Shown here piece by piece: positions 1-12,198 of a DNA stretch of 64,000 nt. A model generated the notes under the pieces. It was not told the DNA's origin. It saw only the letters and a program-made list of their open reading frames with translations, and did no database searches. Position 1 is the stretch's first letter. Every line of letters begins with the position of its first letter. The DNA is from Oxalobacteraceae bacterium AB_14 (lineage in GTDB: Bacteria > Pseudomonadota > Gammaproteobacteria > Burkholderiales > Burkholderiaceae_D), in contig KB906725.1 of assembly GCA_000381565.1 (NCBI GenBank), positions 2,589,093 to 2,653,092 of the forward strand, given 5' to 3'. A program made the position numbers and the translations under genes.

Positions 1-989
<989 letters not shown>

Positions 990-1009
990 GCGTCGGCGGG
1001 ATAAAGGAA

Positions 1010-1167
1010 GGGAGGCCGCGGCCTAATACCGTTCAGTCAAGCCAGGTCGTTCCCGCGTAAGCGGGAATCCATGGAACATCGCTGGGGCAAACTCAGTATG
1101 GATTCCCGCCTGCGCGGGAATGACGGAGTTTAACTGAACGGCATTAGGCTGCGGCCTCCCTTTTTTT
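1010..1167 (+). terminator. rpoD intrinsic terminator with stem split by an inserted palindrome
   Basis: The arms GGGAGGCCGC (1010-1019) and GCGGCCTCCC (1151-1160) are perfectly complementary and are followed by seven T residues (1161-1167), which is the layout of a Rho-independent terminator. The arms are 131 bases apart rather than a few, because a palindromic repeat sits in the loop. The repeat's own ends pair as well, so the whole segment can fold into one long hairpin. Termination activity is inferred from structure only. Confidence 0.8.
1020..1150. repeat. Palindromic MITE/REP-like repeat nested in the rpoD terminator
   Basis: The outer arms GGCCTAATACCGTTCAGT and ACTGAACGGCATTAGGCT are near-perfect inverted repeats. 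Inside them is a second inverted pair built on GTCGTTCCCGCGTAAGCGGG and its counterpart GATTCCCGCCTGCGCGGGAA. The core resembles the dispersed GTCATTCCCGC-type repeats of many proteobacteria. It has no coding capacity. A degenerate relative of the core lies at about 52285-52380. Confidence 0.7.
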
Positions 1168-1248
1168 GGCCGTGATAAACCGCGCATTTTTTATGGCCAG
1201 ATTGCCATACACTAGCGATATTGCCAAAAAACGGCCTGCGCTGTGACG

Positions 1249-1734
1249 ATGAAAGCCATGATCAAATCAATTTTTCTCAGCCTGCTGCTGGCAGGCGCGC
1301 CCGTGACCGCAGGCGCGCAGGCGGTCGATGTCGCCGCCGGCATCCAGATGGCGCAGATCGACTTCGATACATATCATGCGCTGCTGCTTGAACGGTGCAA
1401 GCTGCTGGCGCCGGACGCGGTCGATACCTTGGCGGCCGCGATGACGCTGTGGAAGGCGCAGAACGTCGACGCGCTGGTGATCCTGCGCCAGCTGTACAAG
1501 GCGCAGTTGATACAATTGAAGCGCGCGCAGCAGCCGGATGCGACCGAAGCCGACATCGACGCCCACGTCGCCGCCGTGCTGGGCATATTCAATGCGAACC
1601 TGAAGGAAAGGGTGGCTGGCGTGCCGGCCGACGAGGCCAGGGCGTCGTGCGAGGGCGGGTACGCCAACAGCCTGTTGAACCGGCCCGCCATGGACTTCAA
1701 CGTGTTACTGAAACGAATGACGCTGGGGCGTTGA
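1249..1734 (+). CDS. Small exported protein of unknown function
   Basis: The protein is about 161 residues with a clear Sec signal peptide: a basic start (MKAMIKS), a hydrophobic core (IFLSLLLAG) and a likely cleavage after AGAQA near residue 24. The mature part is mostly helical and alanine-rich with two cysteines (LLLERCKLL and ARASCEGGY), which may form a disulfide in the periplasm. An upstream in-frame GTG at 1243 and an ATG at 1258 are alternative starts; no Shine-Dalgarno sequence decides between them. No family is recognised. It stands alone, converging on bdhA. Confidence 0.7.
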   Translation: MKAMIKSIFLSLLLAGAPVTAGAQAVDVAAGIQMAQIDFDTYHALLLERCKLLAPDAVDTLAAAMTLWKAQNVDALVILRQLYKAQLIQLKRAQQPDATEADIDAHVAAVLGIFNANLKERVAGVPADEARASCEGGYANSLLNRPAMDFNVLLKRMTLGR

Positions 1735-1748
1735 GCGGGCCGGGGCCT

Positions 1749-2528
1749 TTACTGCATGAACCAGCCGTGGCTGACCACCAGCGATTGCCCGGTCAGCGCG
1801 TTCGACGGGAAGCTGGCGAACAGCAGCGCCACCTCGGCCACGTCCTCCACCGTGGTGAACTTGCCGTCCACGGTATCGGCCAGCATCACTTTCTTGATGA
1901 CGTCCTCCTCGGAGATGCCGAGCGTCCTGGCCTGCTCGGGGATCTGCTTGTCCACCAGCGGCGTGCGCACGAAGCCGGGGCAGATCACGTTGGCGCGCAC
2001 GCCATGTTCCGCGCCTTCCTTCGACACCGCCTTGGCCAGCCCGATCAGGCCGTGCTTGGCCGTCACGTAGGCCGACTTGAGCTTGGACGCTTCCTTCGAA
2101 TGCACCGAGCCCATGTAGATCACGCTGCCGCTGCCGGCCTTGTACATATGCGGCAGGCAGGCCTTGGTGGTCAGGAAGGCGCCGTCAAGATGGATGGACA
2201 GCAGCTTCTTCCAGTCCTCGAACGGGAACTCCTCGAGCGGGTGGATGATCTGGATGCCGGCGTTGCTGACCAATACGTCGATCTGGCCCCAGGCCGCGAT
2301 CACGCCGGCGATGCCGGCGTTGACCTGGTCTTCGTCGACCACGTTCATGGCGACCGCCATGGCCTGGTGGCCGGCGCCCTTGAGTTCCTCGGCGGTGGCC
2401 CGCGCCGCCTCCAGGTTCAGGTCGGCGATGACGACCTTGCCGCCTTCGCGCGCATACACCAGGGCGATTTCCTTGCCGATGCCGCTGGCGGCGCCGGTGA
2501 CGATACAGACTTTGTCTTTCAGTTTCAT
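1749..2528 (-). CDS. bdhA: D-3-hydroxybutyrate dehydrogenase (short-chain dehydrogenase)
   Basis: This cytosolic enzyme interconverts 3-hydroxybutyrate and acetoacetate with NAD+, and fits use of polyhydroxybutyrate or ketone bodies. The 259-residue protein has the classical SDR layout: the nucleotide-binding TGAASGIG at 11-18, NAG at 89-91, and the catalytic Ser141, Tyr154 and Lys158 in SVHSKEASKLKSAYVTAKHG. The ending SLVVSHGWFMQ is typical of bacterial 3-hydroxybutyrate dehydrogenases, which is why this is chosen over generic SDRs. The start is preceded by GAGGAGCGAAC on the minus strand. It lies 64 bp downstream of a sensor kinase gene in the same orientation. Confidence 0.9.
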   Translation of the reverse strand: MKLKDKVCIVTGAASGIGKEIALVYAREGGKVVIADLNLEAARATAEELKGAGHQAMAVAMNVVDEDQVNAGIAGVIAAWGQIDVLVSNAGIQIIHPLEEFPFEDWKKLLSIHLDGAFLTTKACLPHMYKAGSGSVIYMGSVHSKEASKLKSAYVTAKHGLIGLAKAVSKEGAEHGVRANVICPGFVRTPLVDKQIPEQARTLGISEEDVIKKVMLADTVDGKFTTVEDVAEVALLFASFPSNALTGQSLVVSHGWFMQ

Positions 2529-2592
2529 TTAGTTCGCTCCTCGTTGGGTGGGAATGCAACTTCGTGATTACAACAATCCTGCGCCGCGCCGT

Positions 2593-5559
2593 CTATGCGC
2601 TGGCGTACATAGTGGACAGGTTCAAGGACAGGCGCAGAAACGCGCCGCCCTGGTCCTGGTTGCCCAGTTCCAGCACGGCGCCGATGCGCGCCGCCCGCTC
2701 GCGCATGCCGACCAGGCCCCAATGGCCGCTGCGCCCGCCTTGCGCCAGCGTGTCCGCCGCGATGCCCTTGCCGTTGTCGCGCACCAGCAAGGTCAGCCGC
2801 CTGGCGCCGTAGTCCAGCTCGACCACTATCTCGCTCGCCTGCGCGTGGCGGAAGGCGTTGCAGATGGCTTCGCGGCCGATGGAAAACACTTCGTCGCCGC
2901 TGATGGCGGGCAGGGCGTATGGTGCGCCTTTTTGCTCCAGCCGGAAACTGGCCGAAAGTCCAGCCGCCAGCCGCTGGCCGAAGCGCTCCAGCGACTGCCC
3001 CAGCGTCTCGTCGTCGCGCAGCGGCGAGCGCAGGCCGTGCACTTCGTCGCGGCCCTCGATCAGCGCCTGCTCGATGTAGCCGATGCCGCGCTCCATGGCG
3101 GCGCGCGCCGGCAGCGCCGGCGGCACCTGCTCCATCGCCAGCTGCATCATCAGGATGGTGCCTTGCGCCTCCTGCAGGAAGGTGTCGTGCAGCGCCCGGG
3201 CGATGCGCTCGCGTTCGCCCAGGCGCTCGACGTGGCGCGCTTCGATCAGGCGCGCCATCTGCGCCAGCCGCCAGCGCCAGGCCAGCCCCAGCGCCGCCGC
3301 CAGCGCCAGCGCGCACAGCAGCTTGAACCACAGGCTCTGCACAAAGGTCGGCGGGATCGTCACGTCCAGCGTGGCGCCCTGGTTGTTCCACACGCCGTCC
3401 TTGTTGGCGGCGATCACCTGGAAGCGGTATTGGCCCGGCCCCAGGTTGGTGTAGAAGGCTTCGCGCCGGCCGCCGGCCGCCTGCCAGTCGCGGTCCAGGC
3501 CTTGCAGCCGGTAGCGGAAGGCGATCCGTGCCGGCATGGCCAGGCCGAGCGCGCTGAAGCTCAGGTGCAGATTGTTCGCGCCTGGCGGCAGCGTCAGCGG
3601 CGCGTCCAGCGGATAGGCCTGGCCGTTGCTTTCCACGGCGCGCAGCTCCACCGGCGGCGGCGTGGCGTCGCGCGGGATCCGGCCGGGCGTGATCAGCACG
3701 GCGCCGCTGTGGCTAGCCAGCCAGAGCTTGCCGTCGCTCGCTTCCACCATCGACGGAAACGGTCCGGTCGGCTGGACGGCGCCGGTCAGGCCGTCGTCGA
3801 CGCCCAGCAGTTCGTAGCCGGCCGCGGCGCCGCTGCGCAGGAAGCCGGCCAGCTGCGCGGCCGGGATGCGGAAGGCGCCGTCATGGCCGTGCAGCCACAG
3901 CTCGCCGTCCGCCGTCTCCACCAGGCCGCTGATGCCGCGCAGCTCGTGGCCGTCGGCCAGGCGCAGCGGCACGAAGCGCCGGCCGTCGTACAGCGCGGCG
4001 CCCAGTTCGCCCGCCACCCACAGGTGGCCGTTGCGTTCGAACAGGCTCTGGACGTTGCCGATGGCCAGGCCCTGGGCCGGGCCCAGCACGCGGACGTCGG
4101 CGCCGTCGACCAGCGCGATGCGGTTGCCGACGTAGCCTATCCAGACCCGGCCGCGCTGGTCGGCGCGCATGATCAGCACCCGCGCCCCCGGCAGCCGGGC
4201 ATCGCGGACCTCGTGCCAGCTGCCGTCGTGATGGCGGTAGACGCCCAGGTTGACGTAGCTGGCCCACCAGTCGCCGCCGCCGTCCTGGGCCAGCGTGCGC
4301 ATGATCATGGCGTCGCGCAGCGCGGCCGGCGGCGCCGCGATCAGCTGGCCGCCGCGCGGGCCGGGCAGCCAGATGCCCTGGTCGGTGCCGTACGCCGGGC
4401 GGCCGTCGCGGGCGGTGGCGGAGGTGGCGTAGGCATGCGGCGTATGCTCGTATTGCCGGCCGCCGGCGTCCAGCAGCCAGGCGTCGGCGTTGTCGTTGCT
4501 GGCCCGGACCTTGCCGTCGCGCTCGGCGTTTAGCGCCGGCGTGGCCATCTCCAGCTGGCTGGGCAGCGGCGTCACGCGGTTGCGGCGGAACTGGTCGAGG
4601 CCGTTGATGGTGCCGATCCAGATGGTGCCGTCGCGGTCCTCGAAAAAGGTTTGCGGGTTCATGCCGCTCAGGCCTTGCTCCTGCGTGACGCGCTGGCGCG
4701 GGTCGGGAAACACGTCCGGCAGCATGCGCTCGACCCGGTCCTCGCTCAGCAGCCACATGGTGCCGGCGCGGTCGAACCACATGCCGCTGCCGGGCAGCTC
4801 GGGCCGCGGCGGCGGGCCGGCGGCCGGTGCCGCCTGCGACATTTTGTAGTTGGCGTCGTTGCCGTTGGAGGCCCAGACGGTGCCGTCCGGCGCGGCCGCC
4901 AGCGACGCCAGCCGGACGTTGGCGGGGCTGGCGACATGGTAGCGGCGCTCCCCCTGGCGGCGGTAGTAGACCGCCTGGGCGCTCGACACCCACTGTGTGC
5001 CAACGTGGTCGAACAGCACCTGCCAGACCGGCTTGGGTCCCGGATCGAAGCCGCTGTCGGCGCCCACCCGCAGCCAGCGTCCGCCGTTCAGCCAGGCCAG
5101 GCCGTTGGAGGTGGTGACCCACATGGTGCCGTCCGGCGCGCGGCCGAAGCTGTAGGTGGCGCCGGGTGGAAAGCCGTCGGCGGCGCCGTAGTGGCGCACC
5201 TGGCCATCCTTGAACACGCTGGCGCCGCCGAAGCGGTAGCCGACCCACAGGGCGCCGTCCGGCGCGGTGTACAGGGGCAGCACGATGGTCGACAGCAGCT
5301 TGTGGCCGCCGACCTGGTCGCGCCGTTCGAAGGTGAGGCCGTCAAAGCGGTACAAGCCGGTCGGCGTGGACAGCCACAGCCAGCCGTCGCGGGTCTGGGT
5401 GATGGCCTGGATTTGCGCCGGCGCGCCCTGGGCGGCGGTCCAGGCGCGATGGCTGTAGTCGCTCAGCAGGCGTGCGTGTTCGGCCGCGGCGGCAGGGCGC
5501 CACAGCGCCAGCAGCAGGGCGCCGGCCAGCAGCCAGCGGCTGCGCAGGGTAAAAGTCAT
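2593..5559 (-). CDS. Two-component sensor histidine kinase with periplasmic beta-propeller and Y_Y_Y domain
   Basis: The 988-residue membrane kinase starts with a signal peptide/anchor (LLAGALLLALWRPAAAA). A long periplasmic beta-propeller follows, with repeated two-component-propeller motifs such as GxxWLSTPTGLYRFDGLTF and DGTIWIGTINGLDQFRRN up to about residue 620. A Y_Y_Y domain (FRYRLQGLDRDWQ) and one transmembrane helix (LWFKLLCALALAAALGLAWRW) come next. The kinase is HisKA_3 type with phospho-acceptor His near 791 in ERIARALHDTFLQ, plus an intact ATPase: N-box EAICNAFRHA, VRDNGKG and GHWGLVGMRERA. This is NarL-partner architecture, but no response regulator is next to it here. The start at 5559 is chosen because it begins the signal peptide; 12 upstream in-frame codons look non-coding. 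Confidence 0.88.
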   Translation of the reverse strand: MTFTLRSRWLLAGALLLALWRPAAAAEHARLLSDYSHRAWTAAQGAPAQIQAITQTRDGWLWLSTPTGLYRFDGLTFERRDQVGGHKLLSTIVLPLYTAPDGALWVGYRFGGASVFKDGQVRHYGAADGFPPGATYSFGRAPDGTMWVTTSNGLAWLNGGRWLRVGADSGFDPGPKPVWQVLFDHVGTQWVSSAQAVYYRRQGERRYHVASPANVRLASLAAAPDGTVWASNGNDANYKMSQAAPAAGPPPRPELPGSGMWFDRAGTMWLLSEDRVERMLPDVFPDPRQRVTQEQGLSGMNPQTFFEDRDGTIWIGTINGLDQFRRNRVTPLPSQLEMATPALNAERDGKVRASNDNADAWLLDAGGRQYEHTPHAYATSATARDGRPAYGTDQGIWLPGPRGGQLIAAPPAALRDAMIMRTLAQDGGGDWWASYVNLGVYRHHDGSWHEVRDARLPGARVLIMRADQRGRVWIGYVGNRIALVDGADVRVLGPAQGLAIGNVQSLFERNGHLWVAGELGAALYDGRRFVPLRLADGHELRGISGLVETADGELWLHGHDGAFRIPAAQLAGFLRSGAAAGYELLGVDDGLTGAVQPTGPFPSMVEASDGKLWLASHSGAVLITPGRIPRDATPPPVELRAVESNGQAYPLDAPLTLPPGANNLHLSFSALGLAMPARIAFRYRLQGLDRDWQAAGGRREAFYTNLGPGQYRFQVIAANKDGVWNNQGATLDVTIPPTFVQSLWFKLLCALALAAALGLAWRWRLAQMARLIEARHVERLGERERIARALHDTFLQEAQGTILMMQLAMEQVPPALPARAAMERGIGYIEQALIEGRDEVHGLRSPLRDDETLGQSLERFGQRLAAGLSASFRLEQKGAPYALPAISGDEVFSIGREAICNAFRHAQASEIVVELDYGARRLTLLVRDNGKGIAADTLAQGGRSGHWGLVGMRERAARIGAVLELGNQDQGGAFLRLSLNLSTMYASA

Positions 5560-5598
5560 GGACGCAGCATAACATCGCGCGGCCGCGCCGCCCATCCG

Positions 5599-6717
5599 CT
5601 AAGCGGCAGCGGGCCTGCCCGGCAAGTTCATGCGCAGCACGGTGCCGGCGCCGGGCAGTTGCGCCACCGCCAGCTCGCCGCCGAAGTCGGCCAGGCGGGC
5701 GCGGATGGCGCCCAGGTCGAGCGCGTCGCGCGCCGCACGCTGCTCGGGCTGGCCGTCGCCGCTGACCACGATCGACAGCTGCTCCTGCCGCAGGTTGAGC
5801 GTGGCCTGCACGGTGCGCGTGCCGCTCTGGCCGCACAGATAGCTCAGCGCCGACAGCATGATGCGGTAGATCGCCGTGACCTGGCGCTGGTCCAGCGTGG
5901 CGCTGTCTTCGATCAGTTCCACCCGGCACTGCAGGCCGAGGCGGCGTTCCAGCTGCTGCATCTGCCACTCGACGGCGGCCGACAGGCCCAGTTCCAGCGT
6001 GCTGGGATGCAGTTCGTTGATCAGTTCGCGCACCGCCAGGATGCTGGCGTCGAGCGTATGCAGCGCCTGCGCGGCGCGCTGGTGCAGCAGCGGTTGCCGC
6101 TCGGTGGTGCGCTGGTACAGGGTGGTCACGTCCAGCTTGAGCGCGAGCAGGTTTTGCGCCAGGTCGTCGTGCACGTCCTGGGCGATGCGGCGGCGTTCGC
6201 TTTCCTTGGCTGTGTTCTGGTGCTTGGACAGCGTCCGCATCTCCTGCAGCGACGACTGCAGCCGGATTTCCGCGCGCTTGCGCTCGGTGATGTCGACGCA
6301 CATGGCGATCAGCATCCTGGGCTGGCCATGCTGGTCGTAGATCGGTTGCTTGTGGGTTTGCAGCCAGCGATTCTCGCCCAGGCCGGCATGCCACAGCTCT
6401 TCCTCGTAGACGATGTGCTGGCGGTTGGCGAAGGCCCGGCGGTCGTGTTCGAGGAAGTAGGCGGTCTGCTCGGCGGGGAAGAGGGCGGCGCCGTCGCTGC
6501 CGCGGATGGCTTCGAAGCGGATGCCCCACAGCGCCTCGCAGGCCGGGTTCATCAGCACGACCCGCGATTGCGCATCCTTGATGAACAGGGCCAGCGGCAT
6601 GACGGCGATGATGTGGTGCAGTTCGTCGTCAGGCCCGGCAAACCTTATGTCGGCCTGAAACTGGGTGAGCATGTTCTCTATGTCGGTCTTTCCCAGCGAT
6701 TCGATCAGGCTTTTCAT
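5599..6717 (-). CDS. PAS-containing HisKA_3 sensor kinase with degenerate ATP-binding domain
   Basis: The protein has 372 residues and no membrane segment, so it should be cytosolic. A PAS domain spans about 30-147 (LFIKDAQSRVVLMNPACEAL through AMCVDITERKRAE). A helical dimerisation/phospho-acceptor region follows, with His183 in SERRRIAQDVHDDLAQNLLA. The C-terminal third aligns in position with a HATPase domain but key motifs are eroded: SALSYLCGQSG replaces the N-box and VVSGDGQPEQ replaces the usual DNG. It may be a weak or inactive kinase, or a phosphatase/regulator of the neighbouring kinase. It lies 39 bp upstream of the propeller kinase and downstream of a PAS-only paralogue, all in one direction. 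Confidence 0.82.
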   Translation of the reverse strand: MKSLIESLGKTDIENMLTQFQADIRFAGPDDELHHIIAVMPLALFIKDAQSRVVLMNPACEALWGIRFEAIRGSDGAALFPAEQTAYFLEHDRRAFANRQHIVYEEELWHAGLGENRWLQTHKQPIYDQHGQPRMLIAMCVDITERKRAEIRLQSSLQEMRTLSKHQNTAKESERRRIAQDVHDDLAQNLLALKLDVTTLYQRTTERQPLLHQRAAQALHTLDASILAVRELINELHPSTLELGLSAAVEWQMQQLERRLGLQCRVELIEDSATLDQRQVTAIYRIMLSALSYLCGQSGTRTVQATLNLRQEQLSIVVSGDGQPEQRAARDALDLGAIRARLADFGGELAVAQLPGAGTVLRMNLPGRPAAA

Positions 6718-6767
6718 GGAGGCTTAGGGTAGTGGTCTGTTTTGAATTCTGAATATTACTTCGGCCG

Positions 6768-7223
6768 CTAGCCTTCGGCGTGCTTGCGCTCGGTGATGTC
6801 GGCGCACAGGGCGATCAGCAGCTTGGGCCGGCCCTGCTCGTCATAGATCGCTTGCTTGTGGGTTTGCAGCCAGCGGTTTTCGCCCAGCCCGGCATGCCAC
6901 AGCTCTTCTTCGTAGACGGTGTACTCGCCGCTGTCGAAGGCGATGCGGTCGTGCTTCAGGAAGTGGGCGGTTTGCTCGGCCGGGAAGAAGGCGGCGCCGT
7001 CGGTGCCGCGCATGGCGTCGAAGGGGATGCCCCACAGCGCTACGCAGGCCGGGTTCATCAGCAGCACCCGCGACTGCGCGTCCTTGATGAACAAGGCCGC
7101 CGGCATGGTGGCGATCAACTGGCGCAGTTCGCCGTCGGGCGCCGCATTGCCAATCTCGGCTTTAATCCGGCTGAACATGTTTTCAACTTCCGATTTTTCC
7201 AACGAGTCGATCCGCTTAGTCAT
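6768..7223 (-). CDS. Stand-alone PAS-domain protein, paralogue of the adjacent kinase's sensor half
   Basis: The 151-residue protein is nearly collinear with residues 1-150 of the neighbouring kinase: LFIKDAQSRVLLMNPAC, FPAEQTAHFLKHDR, VYEEELWHAGLGENRWLQTH and DITERKHAEG all match. It ends where the kinase's helical transmitter would begin, so it consists of a sensor domain without an output. It probably arose by partial tandem duplication. It could act as a dimerisation partner or ligand sink for the kinase, which is inference. The start ATG at 7223 is placed as in the paralogue. It lies 50 bp upstream of the kinase gene in the same orientation. Confidence 0.8.
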   Translation of the reverse strand: MTKRIDSLEKSEVENMFSRIKAEIGNAAPDGELRQLIATMPAALFIKDAQSRVLLMNPACVALWGIPFDAMRGTDGAAFFPAEQTAHFLKHDRIAFDSGEYTVYEEELWHAGLGENRWLQTHKQAIYDEQGRPKLLIALCADITERKHAEG

Positions 7224-7291
7224 GGCGTTCCAAGGTAGTGGGCTTGTTTATATTCTAATGCTATTTAGACTAGTTTGACCAATCCTTAAGG

Positions 7292-7351
7292 AAATAAAAG
7301 AAAACCTGCCGCATGCCCGCCGGAGGTTTTCGGCGACTATGCGGCAGGTTT
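7292..7351 (-). terminator. Intrinsic terminator of ppc
   Basis: On the minus strand AAACCTGCCGCAT (7351-7339) pairs perfectly with ATGCGGCAGGTTT (7314-7302), giving a 13-bp stem. The T-rich TTTTCTTTTATTTCC follows. It sits 22 bp after the ppc stop. Confidence 0.85.
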
Positions 7352-7372
7352 CGGGGCGGGCTGCCGGGCCGC

Positions 7373-10195
<2,823 letters not shown>

Positions 10196-10343
10196 GAGAT
10201 AAGCCGCAAAGATGTGAAAAGTCGGTGCAAAGGCTTGTGGCCCGGTTCTGCAAGAAGGTGAGCGTGATAAAATTTGTGATCTTAAACACGCGCGTGAGAC
10301 TGGCCTGCGCCGGTTAGCGCCCGCTACAGCGAAAGAACTGGTT
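10196..10343. promoter_or_regulatory. Divergent ppc / hemC promoter region
   Basis: These 148 non-coding bases separate two divergent genes and must hold both promoters. AT-rich stretches such as GATAAAATTTGTGATCTTAA (about 10264-10283) are the likeliest core elements. No clear consensus -35/-10 pair or operator could be fixed by eye. Confidence 0.4.
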
Positions 10344-11387
10344 TTGAAAATATCGGAATTACTACAAAATCCTCCGTCCACCTTGGTGATCGCGTCGCGT
10401 GAAAGCCGGCTCGCCATGTGGCAGGCCGAGCATGTACAGGCGCGTTTGGCATTATTATATCCGCAGTGCGATATTAAAATTGTAGGAATGTCGACAAAAG
10501 GCGACCAAATTCTTGATCGCACCCTGTCCAAGGTGGGCGGCAAGGGCTTGTTTGTCAAGGAACTCGAGGTCGCCATGGCCGAAGGCCGTGCCGACCTGGC
10601 CGTGCACTCGCTCAAGGACGTGCCGATGGAGTTGCCGGAGGGTTTTGCCCTGGCCGCCGTGCTCGAGCGCGAAGACCCGCGCGACGCCTTCGTCTCCAAC
10701 GATTACGCCTCGCTGGCCGAGTTGCCGGCCGGCGCCGTGGTCGGCACCAGCAGCCTGCGCCGCCAGGCGCTGATCGCGGCGCGCTACCCGCACTTGGTGA
10801 TCAAGCCCTTGCGCGGCAACCTCGACACCCGCCTGGGCAAGCTCGATCGCGGCGACTACGCGGCCATCATCCTGGCCGCCGCCGGCCTCAAGCGCCTGGG
10901 CCTGCCGCAGCGCATCCGCGCCTTGCTGGACCCGGCCGACAGCCTGCCGGCCGCCGGCCAGGGCGCGATGGCGGTCGAGATCGCCGAGCGCAAGGAAGTC
11001 GGCGGCATCGACCTGATGGCGCTGCTGGCGCCGCTGAACCATGAAGCCACCGCCCAGGCCGTGACGGCCGAGCGCAAGGTGTCCAAGGTGTTCGGCGGCA
11101 GTTGCCAGGTGCCGCTGGCGGCCTTCGCCACCGTGGAGGACGGCCAGATGCACCTGCGCGCCATGGTCGCCACGCCGGACGGCGCCCGCATGGCCAGCGC
11201 CGAGGTGCGCGGCGCCGCCGCCGAGCCGGAAGCGCTGGGCCAGCAGGTCGCCGAGCTGCTGCGCGCGCAGGACGCGGTCGGCATCCTGGCGTCCTGCCTG
11301 AGCGAAGCCGCCCAGGCCGACGCCGACGCCCGCTCGGCCACGCTGGGCGACGATACGCCGTCCGCCGCGCCGTCCTCCGGCACTTGA
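10344..11387 (+). CDS. hemC: Porphobilinogen deaminase (hydroxymethylbilane synthase)
   Basis: The cytosolic enzyme joins four porphobilinogen units into hydroxymethylbilane. The 347-residue protein has the family signatures: IASRESRLAMWQAEHV, STKGDQILD, GKGLFVKELE, AVHSLKDVP, GTSSLRRQ and RGNLDTRL. The dipyrromethane cofactor cysteine is Cys254 in GGSCQVPLAAF. The start appears to be TTG at 10344; the next in-frame ATG would remove the substrate-binding SRESRLA segment. A 30-residue Ala/Asp-rich tail extends past the usual end. It is the first gene of hemCDXY, with hemD 7 bp downstream. Confidence 0.96.
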   Translation: MKISELLQNPPSTLVIASRESRLAMWQAEHVQARLALLYPQCDIKIVGMSTKGDQILDRTLSKVGGKGLFVKELEVAMAEGRADLAVHSLKDVPMELPEGFALAAVLEREDPRDAFVSNDYASLAELPAGAVVGTSSLRRQALIAARYPHLVIKPLRGNLDTRLGKLDRGDYAAIILAAAGLKRLGLPQRIRALLDPADSLPAAGQGAMAVEIAERKEVGGIDLMALLAPLNHEATAQAVTAERKVSKVFGGSCQVPLAAFATVEDGQMHLRAMVATPDGARMASAEVRGAAAEPEALGQQVAELLRAQDAVGILASCLSEAAQADADARSATLGDDTPSAAPSSGT

Positions 11388-11394
11388 CCTGCGG

Positions 11395-12198
11395 ATGACC
11401 GGCGCCGTCGTCATCACCCGTCCGCTGGCGCAAGCCTTGCCATTGGCGGCCCGCGTTAGCGCGCTGGGCCGCCGGGTGGCGCTGTTGCCGCTGCTGGAAA
11501 TCGAACCCTTGCCCGAGCCGGCCGCCCTGCTGGCCGCGCTGGAGCGGCTGTGCGCGCCGCAGCCGGGCTACAGGCTGGTGGCCTTCGTCTCGCCCAACGC
11601 CATCGACGCCGCCTTCGCCCATATCAAGCAGTGGCCGGCCGGCGTCCAGCTGGCGGTGCTGGGCGAGGGCAGCCGCGCCGCCCTGGCCGCGCACGGCGTG
11701 ACGCCGGCCACGGTCGATATCGTCAGCCCGGCCGACAGCGCCCCCAGCGACTCCGAACACTTGTTGCAAACCCTGGACCTGGCCGCGCTGCGCGGCCAGC
11801 CGGTGCTGATCGTGCGCGGCGAAAGCGGCCGCGAGCTGATGGCCGACGGCCTGCGCGCGGCCGGCGCCGTGGTCGACGTGGTGCCTGCCTACCGCCGCTC
11901 GGTGCCGCGCCTGACGCCGCAGCTGGCCGCGACCTTGCGCGCTTTGCTGGCGCAGCAAAACGACTGGATCATCACCAGTTCCGAAGCCCTGCGCGGCCTG
12001 TGCGAGCTGCTGGCGCAACTGGACGCGCAGCAGGCTGATGCAACGCAGCAGAGTTGCGTTGTATTGATGCAACAACAGCATTTGATCATTCCGCACGCCC
12101 GAATTGCCGAAACGGCAAACAATTTAGGGTTTTCCCGACTGACGCTCACCGGATCAGGCGACGAACGCCTGCTGGCCGCGTTACAATCACGCCTATGA
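11395..12198 (+). CDS. hemD: Uroporphyrinogen-III synthase
   Basis: HemD cyclises hydroxymethylbilane with inversion of ring D to give uroporphyrinogen III, the branch point for haem, sirohaem and cobalamin. The 267-residue protein is poorly conserved, as is normal for the family. It keeps VVITRPLAQA at the start, VAFVSPNAIDAAF, VLIVRGESGRELMADGLRAAG, VVPAYRR and DWIITSSEALRGL. The call is supported equally by its position between hemC and hemX. Its stop overlaps the hemX start by four bases (ATGA), implying coupled translation. Confidence 0.92.
   Translation: MTGAVVITRPLAQALPLAARVSALGRRVALLPLLEIEPLPEPAALLAALERLCAPQPGYRLVAFVSPNAIDAAFAHIKQWPAGVQLAVLGEGSRAALAAHGVTPATVDIVSPADSAPSDSEHLLQTLDLAALRGQPVLIVRGESGRELMADGLRAAGAVVDVVPAYRRSVPRLTPQLAATLRALLAQQNDWIITSSEALRGLCELLAQLDAQQADATQQSCVVLMQQQHLIIPHARIAETANNLGFSRLTLTGSGDERLLAALQSRL

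Noticed and set aside
2548..4533. 661-codon open frame opposite the propeller kinase
   Set aside because: Antisense shadow with low-complexity composition and no start signal.
10196..10699. 168-codon N-terminal extension of ppc
   Set aside because: It runs across the hemC start on the opposite strand, and family similarity begins only after the ATG at 10195.
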